A program made the translations under genes and the position numbers. DNA of 6,278 nucleotides from Trueperella sp. (GTDB taxonomy: Bacteria; Actinomycetota; Actinomycetes; Actinomycetales; Actinomycetaceae): the NCBI GenBank assembly GCA_012727825.1, contig JAAYGH010000084.1:1-6278 (forward strand), given 5' to 3'. Of the stretch, positions 1-5,901 are shown piece by piece (position 1 is the stretch's first letter; each line of letters starts with the position of its first letter). Below the pieces are notes generated by a model. The model saw nothing but the letters and a program-made list of their open reading frames with translations, searched no databases and had not been told where the DNA came from.

Positions 1-1443
1 CGTGACGGCGTTCGTGGTGGGCTCATTACCCAGTTCCGCTCGCTCTTGAAGTTCAGCCACGAACTCCGATAGCGAGGCTTTGCGTTTATCCCACACGTCC
101 GTGGCAAGGTTGAGAATCGCTTTAAGCGATTCCCATTTCTCTTTGGCCGCGCCTGCTTCGGGTGCCTCAGGGCGCCATCCCACAAGCCGTAGCGTATCCT
201 CGACAACCTCGGGTAAATCATCGCGTTGCGGTCCGCGGGCCACGGCGTGCAAGGCCACCATTGCCTCGCGTACCTCTCGCCTCTCAAAGAATCTCTGTGA
301 GTCCTTGACCACGGATGTAATACCAGCCTGAGCCAGCGCCGATTCAAATTCCACCGACTGGGCGTTAATGCGGTAAAGAATTGCGATGTCAGACAGCGGT
401 GTACCGGACTCCTGCAGGCTCAAAATCCTGCCCGCCACGTTGGCCGCCTGATCGGCGTCGTCGTCATATTCGTGGAAATGCACCGGACGTCCAGATTTCA
501 TGGCCGAGACAAGTTCGACGGATGCAGGGGAACGGATCGGCTCTATCATCGCGTTCGCGAGGTCCACGATCTGCGGGGTGGAACGGTAGTCGCGGTTCAG
601 TTTGACCGTGCGTGCTCGCGGGTAGCTTTTCTTAAAATCCTCGAGATAGCTAGCCGATGCGCCAGTGAACGAGTAAATGGTCTGTGAGACATCGCCGACC
701 ACGCACAAATCACGGCGATCCCCCAGCCACAGCTGCAACAGTCGATGCTGCATCGGCGACACATCCTGGTACTCGTCGACGACGAAGTGCCGGTACTGTT
801 CGCGAATCTGCCGTGCGATATCTGGGCGGTCGCGCATGATGCCAATCAGAATGATGATGACGTCCTCGAAGTCGATCACGGCGCGTTCGGTCTTCACTTC
901 TTCGTAGACCTTGATGAGGTTCGCAATCTCCGCGTGCGAATAGTCGACTACGTGCGGGCGGCCTTCGGCCTCCGCACGCATGACGTAATCGTCCGGCGCG
1001 ATCAGTGAGACCTTCGACCACTCGATCTCACTGGCCAGATCGCGCACGGCGATCCGATCCACGTCCATTCCCAGGCTCGCAGCCGCCTGTGAAACGAGCG
1101 GCATCTTGGATTCGCGAATCTCCGGTACGTGCCCGCCAATCGCGTTTGGCCAGAAATAGCTCAGTTGCCGCAGCGCCGCCGAGTGAAAGGTGCGCGCTTG
1201 GACGTTACCCACCCCAAGATCACGCAATCGCGAGCGCATCTCGCTCGCGGCCTTCGCTGTGAAGGTGACGGCGAGGATGTGGCGCGGATCGTGTTGGCCC
1301 GATTTCACGGCATATGCAATGCGATAGGTAATCGCGCGGGTCTTGCCCGTGCCTGCGCCAGCGAGCACGGCCATCGGCCCGTTCACATGTGCAGCCACCT
1401 CGCGTTGGCGATCGTCAAGGTGGTCGAGAAGTTCTTCTGCCAT
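1..1443 (-). CDS. uvrD2: UvrD/PcrA-family superfamily 1A DNA helicase, probably UvrD2 (C-terminus outside window)
   Basis: ATP-dependent 3'-5' DNA helicase of the UvrD/Rep/PcrA family, a cytoplasmic DNA repair and recombination enzyme. The frame is open for all 481 visible codons from ATG at 1443 to the left edge. Helicase motifs appear in order: Q-motif Gln13, Walker A GAGTGKT (29-35, Lys34), motif Ia TFTAKAASEMR (60-70), motif Ib TFHS (85-88), IDFEDVI (190-196), Walker B VVDEYQD (221-227, Asp223-Glu224), motif III VVGDVSQTIYSFTGA (248-262), motif IV LNRDYRSTPQIV (282-293), then IAILYRINAQS (353-363) and FFERREVREA (385-394). The window ends at the expected start of motif V, so motifs V and VI and any C-terminal HRDC or zinc region cannot be judged. 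The QTIYSFTGA form of motif III and the location directly after nudC favour UvrD2 over UvrD1/PcrA; this subfamily call is inference. The start codon touches the nudC stop and no good Shine-Dalgarno precedes it, suggesting translational coupling. Confidence 0.9.
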   Translation of the reverse strand, partial: MAEELLDHLDDRQREVAAHVNGPMAVLAGAGTGKTRAITYRIAYAVKSGQHDPRHILAVTFTAKAASEMRSRLRDLGVGNVQARTFHSAALRQLSYFWPNAIGGHVPEIRESKMPLVSQAAASLGMDVDRIAVRDLASEIEWSKVSLIAPDDYVMRAEAEGRPHVVDYSHAEIANLIKVYEEVKTERAVIDFEDVIIILIGIMRDRPDIARQIREQYRHFVVDEYQDVSPMQHRLLQLWLGDRRDLCVVGDVSQTIYSFTGASASYLEDFKKSYPRARTVKLNRDYRSTPQIVDLANAMIEPIRSPASVELVSAMKSGRPVHFHEYDDDADQAANVAGRILSLQESGTPLSDIAILYRINAQSVEFESALAQAGITSVVKDSQRFFERREVREAMVALHAVARGPQRDDLPEVVEDTLRLVGWRPEAPEAGAAKEKWESLKAILNLATDVWDKRKASLSEFVAELQERAELGNEPTTNAVT

Positions 1444-2346
1444 TTATGCCACGCTCAGCGGTCCGCCGTACCAGTCCTCGATGAGCGCACGCGCCACCGA
1501 GGACAAGCCGGGTAAGCGTTCCGGATTATCGTCGTATATTGCCTTGACCTCGCCCCGAGTGAACCACCGGGCATCAACTACCTCAACACCATCGACCTTA
1601 ATCTCTTGGCCCTCGCCCCTGAGATAGCCGTGGAAGCCAAGCATGAGCGAACGCGGGAATGGCCAAGGTTGGGAGCCGAAGTATTCGAGGCGCCCCACCT
1701 CGATCTCGACCTCCTCGCGAACCTCGCGCCGCACGGCGTCCTCAAGCGTCTCCCCCGCCTCCACGAAGCCGGCGAGGGTCGAAAATCTGCCTTCGGGCCA
1801 CGCGCGGTTACGGCCGAGCAGAATGCGACCCTGCCCATCGTGGATCGCCATAATGACGGCCGGATCCATGCGGGGGAAGACCATGTGCTTGTTCTCGCAA
1901 CGCTGCTCCCAGCCCGAGGCTACGAGTTCGGTTGGCGCGGCGCACATGGGGCAAAACTTTGAGCGACTCTGCCAATTGACAAGAGCGATCGAACTCATCG
2001 CTAAGCTCGCTTCGGATTCGGACAGAAAGGGACCCAAACCGTAGAACCCTTCAAATGTGACGGCAGCTAGCTCGGCCTGCCACTCGTCGTCCACACTCGC
2101 GTGCGCAACGTCTACAGCGAAGTGTGGCACGTCGTCGAGTTTGCCCAGATACGAAATCGACGAATCCGGAAGCGCCTCGACTTGGTCGCGGTCCCAAAAC
2201 GCGAGCGCTTGATCGGCCGCCGACACGGAATCGCCGCGTACCAGCAAATACCGCCCTTTCGGGTTCAGACGAGCGGACACTGGGTTCAGGCGAGTCGTGG
2301 CATCCCTATCCGGAATGGCTCGCGACTCTAATAATTTTCCATACAT
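1444..2346 (-). CDS. nudC: NAD+ diphosphatase (NADH pyrophosphatase), Nudix family NudC
   Basis: Cytoplasmic Nudix hydrolase of 300 residues that cleaves NAD(H) to NMN(H) and AMP. Family members such as E. coli NudC also remove NAD caps from RNA. Layout: variable N-terminal domain (1-125); zinc ribbon with Cys132, Cys135 and Cys150; Nudix domain from about 160. The Nudix box begins at Gly193, with Glu199, Arg207-Glu208 and Glu211-Glu212 present. The NAD-specific signature SQPWPFP (225-231), which separates NudC from other Nudix enzymes, is intact. Two departures: the late Nudix-box glycine is Glu214, and the fourth zinc cysteine is missing, with His154 nearby. Start: ATG at 2346 has GAGGAG five bases upstream; a second ATG at 2342 is out of frame and stops within a few codons. 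It is the first gene of a pair with the helicase gene. In mycobacteria this pair is also adjacent, and NudC there has been linked to turnover of NAD-isoniazid adducts. Function is confident; activity despite the two substitutions is inferred. Confidence 0.93.
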   Translation of the reverse strand: MYGKLLESRAIPDRDATTRLNPVSARLNPKGRYLLVRGDSVSAADQALAFWDRDQVEALPDSSISYLGKLDDVPHFAVDVAHASVDDEWQAELAAVTFEGFYGLGPFLSESEASLAMSSIALVNWQSRSKFCPMCAAPTELVASGWEQRCENKHMVFPRMDPAVIMAIHDGQGRILLGRNRAWPEGRFSTLAGFVEAGETLEDAVRREVREEVEIEVGRLEYFGSQPWPFPRSLMLGFHGYLRGEGQEIKVDGVEVVDARWFTRGEVKAIYDDNPERLPGLSSVARALIEDWYGGPLSVA

Positions 2347-2351
2347 ATGTG

Positions 2352-2357
2352 CTCCTC
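2352..2357 (-). promoter_or_regulatory. Shine-Dalgarno site of nudC
   Basis: The minus strand reads GAGGAG followed by the five bases CACAT and then ATG at 2346. This is the only well-spaced, strong ribosome binding site at a visible gene start in the window, and it decides the nudC start over the out-of-frame ATG four bases further in. Confidence 0.75.
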
Positions 2358-2408
2358 TTGGCTCACCTTACTCAGTGCCACCGACACAGTTGCGGGCAGG
2401 GGCACGTT

Positions 2409-2437
2409 TTCCGAATTACCTCACAACCTGCCACAAT
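2409..2437 (+). promoter_or_regulatory. Putative weak promoter of glgX
   Basis: TTCCGA (2409-2414) and CACAAT (2432-2437) are 17 bases apart. CACAAT matches TATAAT at 4 of 6 positions and ends seven bases before the GTG at 2445, so transcription could begin at the start codon. TTCCGA is a poor -35 match (3 of 6). The call rests on spacing and on similar architecture at trpS and glgP. Confidence 0.3.
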
Positions 2438-2444
2438 GGAGGGC

Positions 2445-4649
2445 GTGACTACCTTACAATCCACAACACAAGTCTCGCGTTACACGGCGCGAAAACCAGA
2501 ACCGAGCCTGCCTTTAACCGGTCCGTGTCGCCTAGGTGTGCACCTCACAGGCCATGGCGTGGACGTGGCAGTCTTCGCTTCGCATGCCACAGCGGTTGAA
2601 ATTTGCTTCGTTGATGGATTCGGGCCACACACCTCTGAACGGCGATACAACCTCAACAAGACCTTTCACGGCAGGTGGTCCGGTCGCATCCCCGGCATCC
2701 GTGCGGGTCAGGCCTACGGCTTCCGCGTCCACGGCCGATGGGATCCTGAACATGGCCTGCGCCACAACCCTGCCAAGCTATTGCTAGACCCATACGCCCG
2801 CGCAGTGACGCGCGAACCCATCCTTCACCCCGCACTATTTTCACATGCCGTGGATGCCGATCTGAACCCGGAACCCAGTTTTGGTGCGGACGATCGCGAC
2901 TCAGCTGACGTCAATGCCCTGGGTGTCGTCGTGGACGAACCCGGCGTCGTCGACCATCATCCCTATATTTCGTGGGATCGGACGGTTATCTACGAAGCAC
3001 ACGTGGTTGGCTTGACGAAGCAGCTCGAGGCAATCCCAGAAGAATTACGGGGAACGTATGCGGGCGTTGCCCACCCCGTCACGATTGACTACCTGAAGTC
3101 GCTCGGCGTCACGGCGATTGAGCTCCTGCCCATCCATTCCAAGATGAGCGAACCATTCCTCACGATGCAGAACAAGGAGAACTACTGGGGCTACTCCACC
3201 TTGAACTTCTTCGCACCCGAGCCGTCCTACGCGATGCAGTCCTCGATCGACGCCGGTCCGCAAGCGATCATCGACGAGGTCAGGGGGATGGTCAAGCTTT
3301 TGCACGAAGCCGGCATTGAGGTCATCCTCGACGTGGTTTATAACCACACGGCCGAAGCTGGCGGGGATGGCCCCACGGTGTCATTCCGCGGGCTCGATAA
3401 CTCGATGTACTACCGCCACAATTCCTCGCGCCCAGGCCAGCTCGTCGATTCAACTGGCACTGGCAATTCCCTCGACTTCCGGCGCCATCCGGTCATCCAG
3501 CTGACGCTTGATTCGTTGCGCTACTGGGTGGAACAGATCGGTGTAGACGGCTTCCGATTCGACCTCGCCGTGACTCTCGCACGTGAAGGCAATTCGTTCA
3601 ACCACAACCACCCGCTGTACGTCGCGATGGCCACCGATCCGGTGCTCTCGCGCGTCAAACTCATCAACGAGCCGTGGGACATGGGTCACGGCGGCTGGCG
3701 CACGGGCCAATTCCCTGCACCGACCGCGGATTGGAACGATCGGTTCCGAGACACGCTCCGGAGCTTTTGGATCACGGAACCTGCCTCAATCCTGCACGGC
3801 GGTCACGGCGGCGACCAACGTGATCTGGCCACCCGGCTGGCAGGCTCAGCTGATCTGTTTGGGCACGGGCGCGTGCCCGGTGGGCGCGGCGTTCACTCCA
3901 CAATCAATTTCATCACGGCCCACGACGGCTTCACGATGCACGACCTCACGGCGTACAACCACAAGCACAACGAGGCGAACGGCGAAAATAATCGCGACGG
4001 CACGGACAATAACCGATCGTGGAACCACGGCGCAGAAGGTGAGACCTCCGACGAGACGATCCTCTCCGCACGTCGCACATCGATGCGTAACCTCTTTGCT
4101 TCACTGGTTTTCGCCGGCGGCACCCCAATGATCGCCGCGGGCGACGAAATCATGAAGACTCAGCACGGCAACAACAACGCCTACTGCCAAAACAGTCAAA
4201 TTTCTTGGCTGGATTGGAACCTCGACGACGATCAGCGCAACATGCGAGACACGGTCTCGTATCTGTTGCGCTTGCGCCGCGACCACAGCGTGTTCCGCCC
4301 AAAAAGTTTCTACACGGGAGCGATCGCCAAGGGCGATTCGATCAAGGACATCGAGTGGCTTGACCACACAGGTCACCTGATCCCAGATTTCAAATGGTTC
4401 GATCCGAACGTGCGCCTACTTCAGGCGATGCGGTCCGGGTTCGGGCAGGACGCCGACGCGCTCATCGTCATCAACGGTAATCCGACGTCGCGCGTCGTGA
4501 CACTCCCCGAAGGGCGCGGCACCCCGTTCAGCATTGAATGGTGCTCGCACTGGGAGAAGCCACGCAGGTCGACCGAGGTCTACGCACCGGGTGCCATCAC
4601 CCGCATTGAGCCGCTTTCTTTCACCCTTTTCTTCGCGAACCCACGTTAA
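2445..4649 (+). CDS. glgX: Glycogen debranching enzyme GlgX (isoamylase-type, GH13)
   Basis: Cytoplasmic enzyme that hydrolyses alpha-1,6 branch linkages, mainly in limit dextrins left by glycogen phosphorylase. From the GTG at 2445 it has 734 residues, close to the usual 650-750. An N-terminal CBM48-like beta domain (about 28-115, with YGFRVHGRWDP at 91-101) precedes a GH13 (beta/alpha)8 barrel. Conserved regions: I, DVVYNHTAE (296-304); II, GFRFDLA with nucleophile Asp373 and Arg371; III, INEPWDMG with acid/base Glu409; IV, TAHDGF with His493 and transition-state stabiliser Asp494. Family blocks WGYSTLNFFAP and GNNNAYCQ are also present. All catalytic residues are intact; Asn rather than the commoner Ala precedes the catalytic Glu. 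Start is uncertain: ATG at 2436 is in frame (737 residues) but has no Shine-Dalgarno. GTG at 2445 has GGAGG only two bases away and a -10-like box seven bases before it. The frame is open further upstream to 2124, but that part overlaps nudC and is not GlgX-like. Partner glgP lies two genes downstream. Confidence 0.93.
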   Translation: MTTLQSTTQVSRYTARKPEPSLPLTGPCRLGVHLTGHGVDVAVFASHATAVEICFVDGFGPHTSERRYNLNKTFHGRWSGRIPGIRAGQAYGFRVHGRWDPEHGLRHNPAKLLLDPYARAVTREPILHPALFSHAVDADLNPEPSFGADDRDSADVNALGVVVDEPGVVDHHPYISWDRTVIYEAHVVGLTKQLEAIPEELRGTYAGVAHPVTIDYLKSLGVTAIELLPIHSKMSEPFLTMQNKENYWGYSTLNFFAPEPSYAMQSSIDAGPQAIIDEVRGMVKLLHEAGIEVILDVVYNHTAEAGGDGPTVSFRGLDNSMYYRHNSSRPGQLVDSTGTGNSLDFRRHPVIQLTLDSLRYWVEQIGVDGFRFDLAVTLAREGNSFNHNHPLYVAMATDPVLSRVKLINEPWDMGHGGWRTGQFPAPTADWNDRFRDTLRSFWITEPASILHGGHGGDQRDLATRLAGSADLFGHGRVPGGRGVHSTINFITAHDGFTMHDLTAYNHKHNEANGENNRDGTDNNRSWNHGAEGETSDETILSARRTSMRNLFASLVFAGGTPMIAAGDEIMKTQHGNNNAYCQNSQISWLDWNLDDDQRNMRDTVSYLLRLRRDHSVFRPKSFYTGAIAKGDSIKDIEWLDHTGHLIPDFKWFDPNVRLLQAMRSGFGQDADALIVINGNPTSRVVTLPEGRGTPFSIEWCSHWEKPRRSTEVYAPGAITRIEPLSFTLFFANPR

Positions 4650-4656
4650 AAACGTG
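4642..4656 (+). terminator. Small perfect hairpin over the glgX stop codon, possible weak terminator
   Basis: Arms CACGTT (4642-4647) and AACGTG (4651-4656) pair perfectly over six bases around an AAA loop. The TAA stop (4647-4649) is inside it. No T-tract follows, so intrinsic termination would be inefficient; it may only protect the mRNA end or be chance. Confidence 0.25.
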
Positions 4657-4712
4657 TGCCGAACGAGGCGAGTGCCGGGTCATTCCACGTAGCGGACCTG
4701 GCCTGGCCAATT

Positions 4713-4741
4713 TTCGTCACGCTTGCCACTGCCCGTACGAT
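4713..4741 (+). promoter_or_regulatory. Putative trpS promoter with -10 box just before the start codon
   Basis: TACGAT (4736-4741) matches TATAAT at 4 of 6 positions and fits the actinobacterial TANNNT pattern. It ends six bases before the trpS ATG at 4748, placing the expected transcription start at or next to the A of the ATG. The matching -35 at 17 bp spacing, TTCGTC (4713-4718), is weak. AAAGG (4742-4746) sits one base from the ATG, too close for a normal Shine-Dalgarno. A leaderless mRNA is the simplest reading. Confidence 0.45.
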
Positions 4742-4747
4742 AAAGGC

Positions 4748-5839
4748 ATGACTGACAACACCGCGAACCTCGACATCACTGATGCCTCCCTCCAACATGC
4801 ACGCCAGACAAGCGCAAAGATTGAGGTGGCCATCGATAAGGACCCTTCGGATTTCCGGGTCCTGACCGGGGCACGCCCCACTGGCAACCTCCACATCGGT
4901 CACTACTTTGGCGCTTTGCGTAACTGGGTGTCGCTTCAGCAGCGCGGTGTTGAAACCTGGCTATTGATCGCCGACTACCAGGTAATTACGGATCGCGATG
5001 ATACGGGCCCGCTCAAAGAACGCGTCTACTCGCTACTCACCGACTACCTTGCGATCGGTATGGATCCGCAAGAAACCACGATCTTCGCACACTCGCAGGT
5101 GCCAGAACTGAACGAGTTGGTACTCCCATTCCTCTCGCTCGTGTCCGATGCCGAACTGCGCCGCAATCCCACCGTCAAGGCAGAGTCGGACGCGACCGGC
5201 GATCGCCCCATGTCCGGCCTACTCCTGACCTACCCGGTCCATCAGGCCGCCGACATCCTCTTCTGCAAGGCCAACCTCGTGCCCGTTGGTAAAGATCAAC
5301 TCCCCCACCTCGAACAGACGCGCGTCATCGCCGATCGATTCGAGAGCCGGTATGGCCACGACGGCGATACCCGCGTGTTCCCGAGGCCACAAGGTCTGCT
5401 GTCCGAGGCAGAGAACGTGCTTGGCCTTGATGGCACGAAGATGAGTAAATCGAAGGGCAACACGATCGAACTCGGCATGAGTGCCGATGAGACGGCAAAG
5501 CTTGTGAAGCGGGCCGTGACCGATTCGGATCGACACATTACGTACGATCCCGACAACCGCCCAGAAGTTTCTAACCTCCTCCTCCTTGCCGCCCTTGCGA
5601 GCGGACGAGATCCACACGAGATCGCAACTGAAATCGGCGACGGCGGAGGCGGCACCCTCAAAGCGCTCGTCACGGAAGCTATCAACGAACACCTCGCGCC
5701 CGTGCGCGCCCGTCGGGCCGAACTTGCTAACGACCAGGCCTACCTCGAATCTGTTCTCAATCGCGGAAACGAACGCGCTCGCGAGCAGGCCATTCAAACA
5801 CTGTCCGAGGTGCACGCCGCGTTGGGAATGGTTTACTGA
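4748..5839 (+). CDS. trpS: Tryptophanyl-tRNA synthetase (tryptophan--tRNA ligase)
   Basis: Class Ic aminoacyl-tRNA synthetase that activates tryptophan with ATP and charges tRNA-Trp in the cytoplasm; normally a homodimer. The 363-residue protein has a Rossmann fold with the first ATP signature GNLHIGHYFG (46-55; HIGH at 49-52) and the second KMSKS (231-235). The family block LLTYPVHQAADIL, the LVPVGKDQLPHLEQTR region and the C-terminal VTDSDRHITYD block are also present. The TGARPTGNLHIGHYFG start and LRRNPTVKAE segment place it in the divergent clade that includes many streptococcal enzymes and, as I recall, Deinococcus TrpRS II and a second Streptomyces TrpRS, rather than the B. subtilis/E. 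coli type (inference). About 36 residues before FRVLTGARPTG form an N-terminal extension not needed by the core fold; no other ATG is near. Neighbours are glgX (98 bp upstream) and glgP (62 bp downstream). No T-box leader is present. Confidence 0.96.
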   Translation: MTDNTANLDITDASLQHARQTSAKIEVAIDKDPSDFRVLTGARPTGNLHIGHYFGALRNWVSLQQRGVETWLLIADYQVITDRDDTGPLKERVYSLLTDYLAIGMDPQETTIFAHSQVPELNELVLPFLSLVSDAELRRNPTVKAESDATGDRPMSGLLLTYPVHQAADILFCKANLVPVGKDQLPHLEQTRVIADRFESRYGHDGDTRVFPRPQGLLSEAENVLGLDGTKMSKSKGNTIELGMSADETAKLVKRAVTDSDRHITYDPDNRPEVSNLLLLAALASGRDPHEIATEIGDGGGGTLKALVTEAINEHLAPVRARRAELANDQAYLESVLNRGNERAREQAIQTLSEVHAALGMVY

Positions 5840-5843
5840 CGAG

Positions 5844-5866
5844 TTGCTTACATTGATATGAAGCAA
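5844..5866. repeat. Imperfect dyad between trpS and glgP
   Basis: Outer arms TTGCTT (5844-5849) and AAGCAA (5861-5866) are perfectly complementary, and inner CAT (5851-5853) pairs with ATG (5858-5860). This gives a nine-pair stem with one bulged A (5850) and loop TGAT. It starts four bases after the trpS stop and ends just before the candidate glgP -35. Only ATTT follows and the stem is AT-rich, so it would be a poor intrinsic terminator; an operator for glgP is equally possible. Confidence 0.4.
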
Positions 5867-5868
5867 AT

Positions 5869-5896
5869 TTGGTGACACGTTTAAAGGGACTATCCT
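5869..5896 (+). promoter_or_regulatory. Putative glgP promoter with -10 box just before the start codon
   Basis: TTGGTG (5869-5874) and TATCCT (5891-5896) are 16 bases apart. TATCCT fits TANNNT (4 of 6 to TATAAT) and ends five bases before the ATG at 5902, so transcripts could start at that codon. An alternative is AAAGGGA (5883-5889) acting as a Shine-Dalgarno, but it would be 12 bases from ATG 5902 and further from ATG 5911. Confidence 0.45.
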
Positions 5897-5901
5897 TAGA
5901 A

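Larger units (their letters stand above)
2347..2444. promoter_or_regulatory. Divergent intergenic region between nudC and glgX
   Basis: About 98 bp separate the divergent starts of nudC and glgX, so both promoters must lie here or inside the flanking genes. On the minus strand a TANNNT-type hexamer TAAGGT (2370-2365) lies upstream of the nudC Shine-Dalgarno; no convincing -35 was found. On the plus strand CACAAT (2432-2437) is the best -10 candidate for glgX. Arms GGCAGG (2395-2400) and CCTGCC (2427-2432) form an inverted repeat 26 bases apart. Only the presence of divergent promoters is reasonably sure; the exact elements are guesses. Confidence 0.5.

Noticed and set aside
80..1021. Several short frames on both strands at the left end suggesting small genes
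   Set aside because: The minus-strand helicase frame is open without any stop from 1443 to 1 with ordered motifs, which explains the whole stretch.
1..1443. Helicase as a pseudogene because no start-to-stop frame lies within the window
   Set aside because: The frame is intact and simply continues past the left edge; all motifs expected in this part are present.
1129..1515. 128-codon plus-strand frame over the nudC-uvrD2 junction
   Set aside because: It is antisense to the Walker A region of the helicase and the end of nudC, with no start signal or family resemblance.
1606..2044. Plus-strand frames of 118 and 133 codons inside nudC
   Set aside because: They are antisense to the zinc ribbon and Nudix box; their composition mirrors the real gene and no domain is visible.
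2343..2350. Palindrome ACATATGT at the nudC start as an operator
   Set aside because: It is short, includes the start codon, and an eight-base palindrome is easily chance.
2124..2444. Upstream extension of the glgX frame (about 107 more codons)
   Set aside because: It overlaps nudC by over 220 bp on the other strand, its translation is Arg/Pro-rich and unlike any GlgX N-terminus, and the CBM48 domain begins naturally after 2445.
3583..4131. 182-codon plus-strand frame inside glgX
   Set aside because: It is a frame-shifted reading of the catalytic region of glgX with a Ser/Thr/Arg-rich, low-complexity translation.
4650..4747. T-box riboswitch or Trp-codon leader peptide before trpS
   Set aside because: The gap is only 98 bp, no T-box sequence or run of Trp codons is present, and the -10-like box sits six bases from the ATG.
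5219..5878. 219-codon open frame on the minus strand across trpS
   Set aside because: It is fully antisense to a clearly conserved trpS and its translation shows no recognisable domain; long antisense frames are expected in GC-rich genes.
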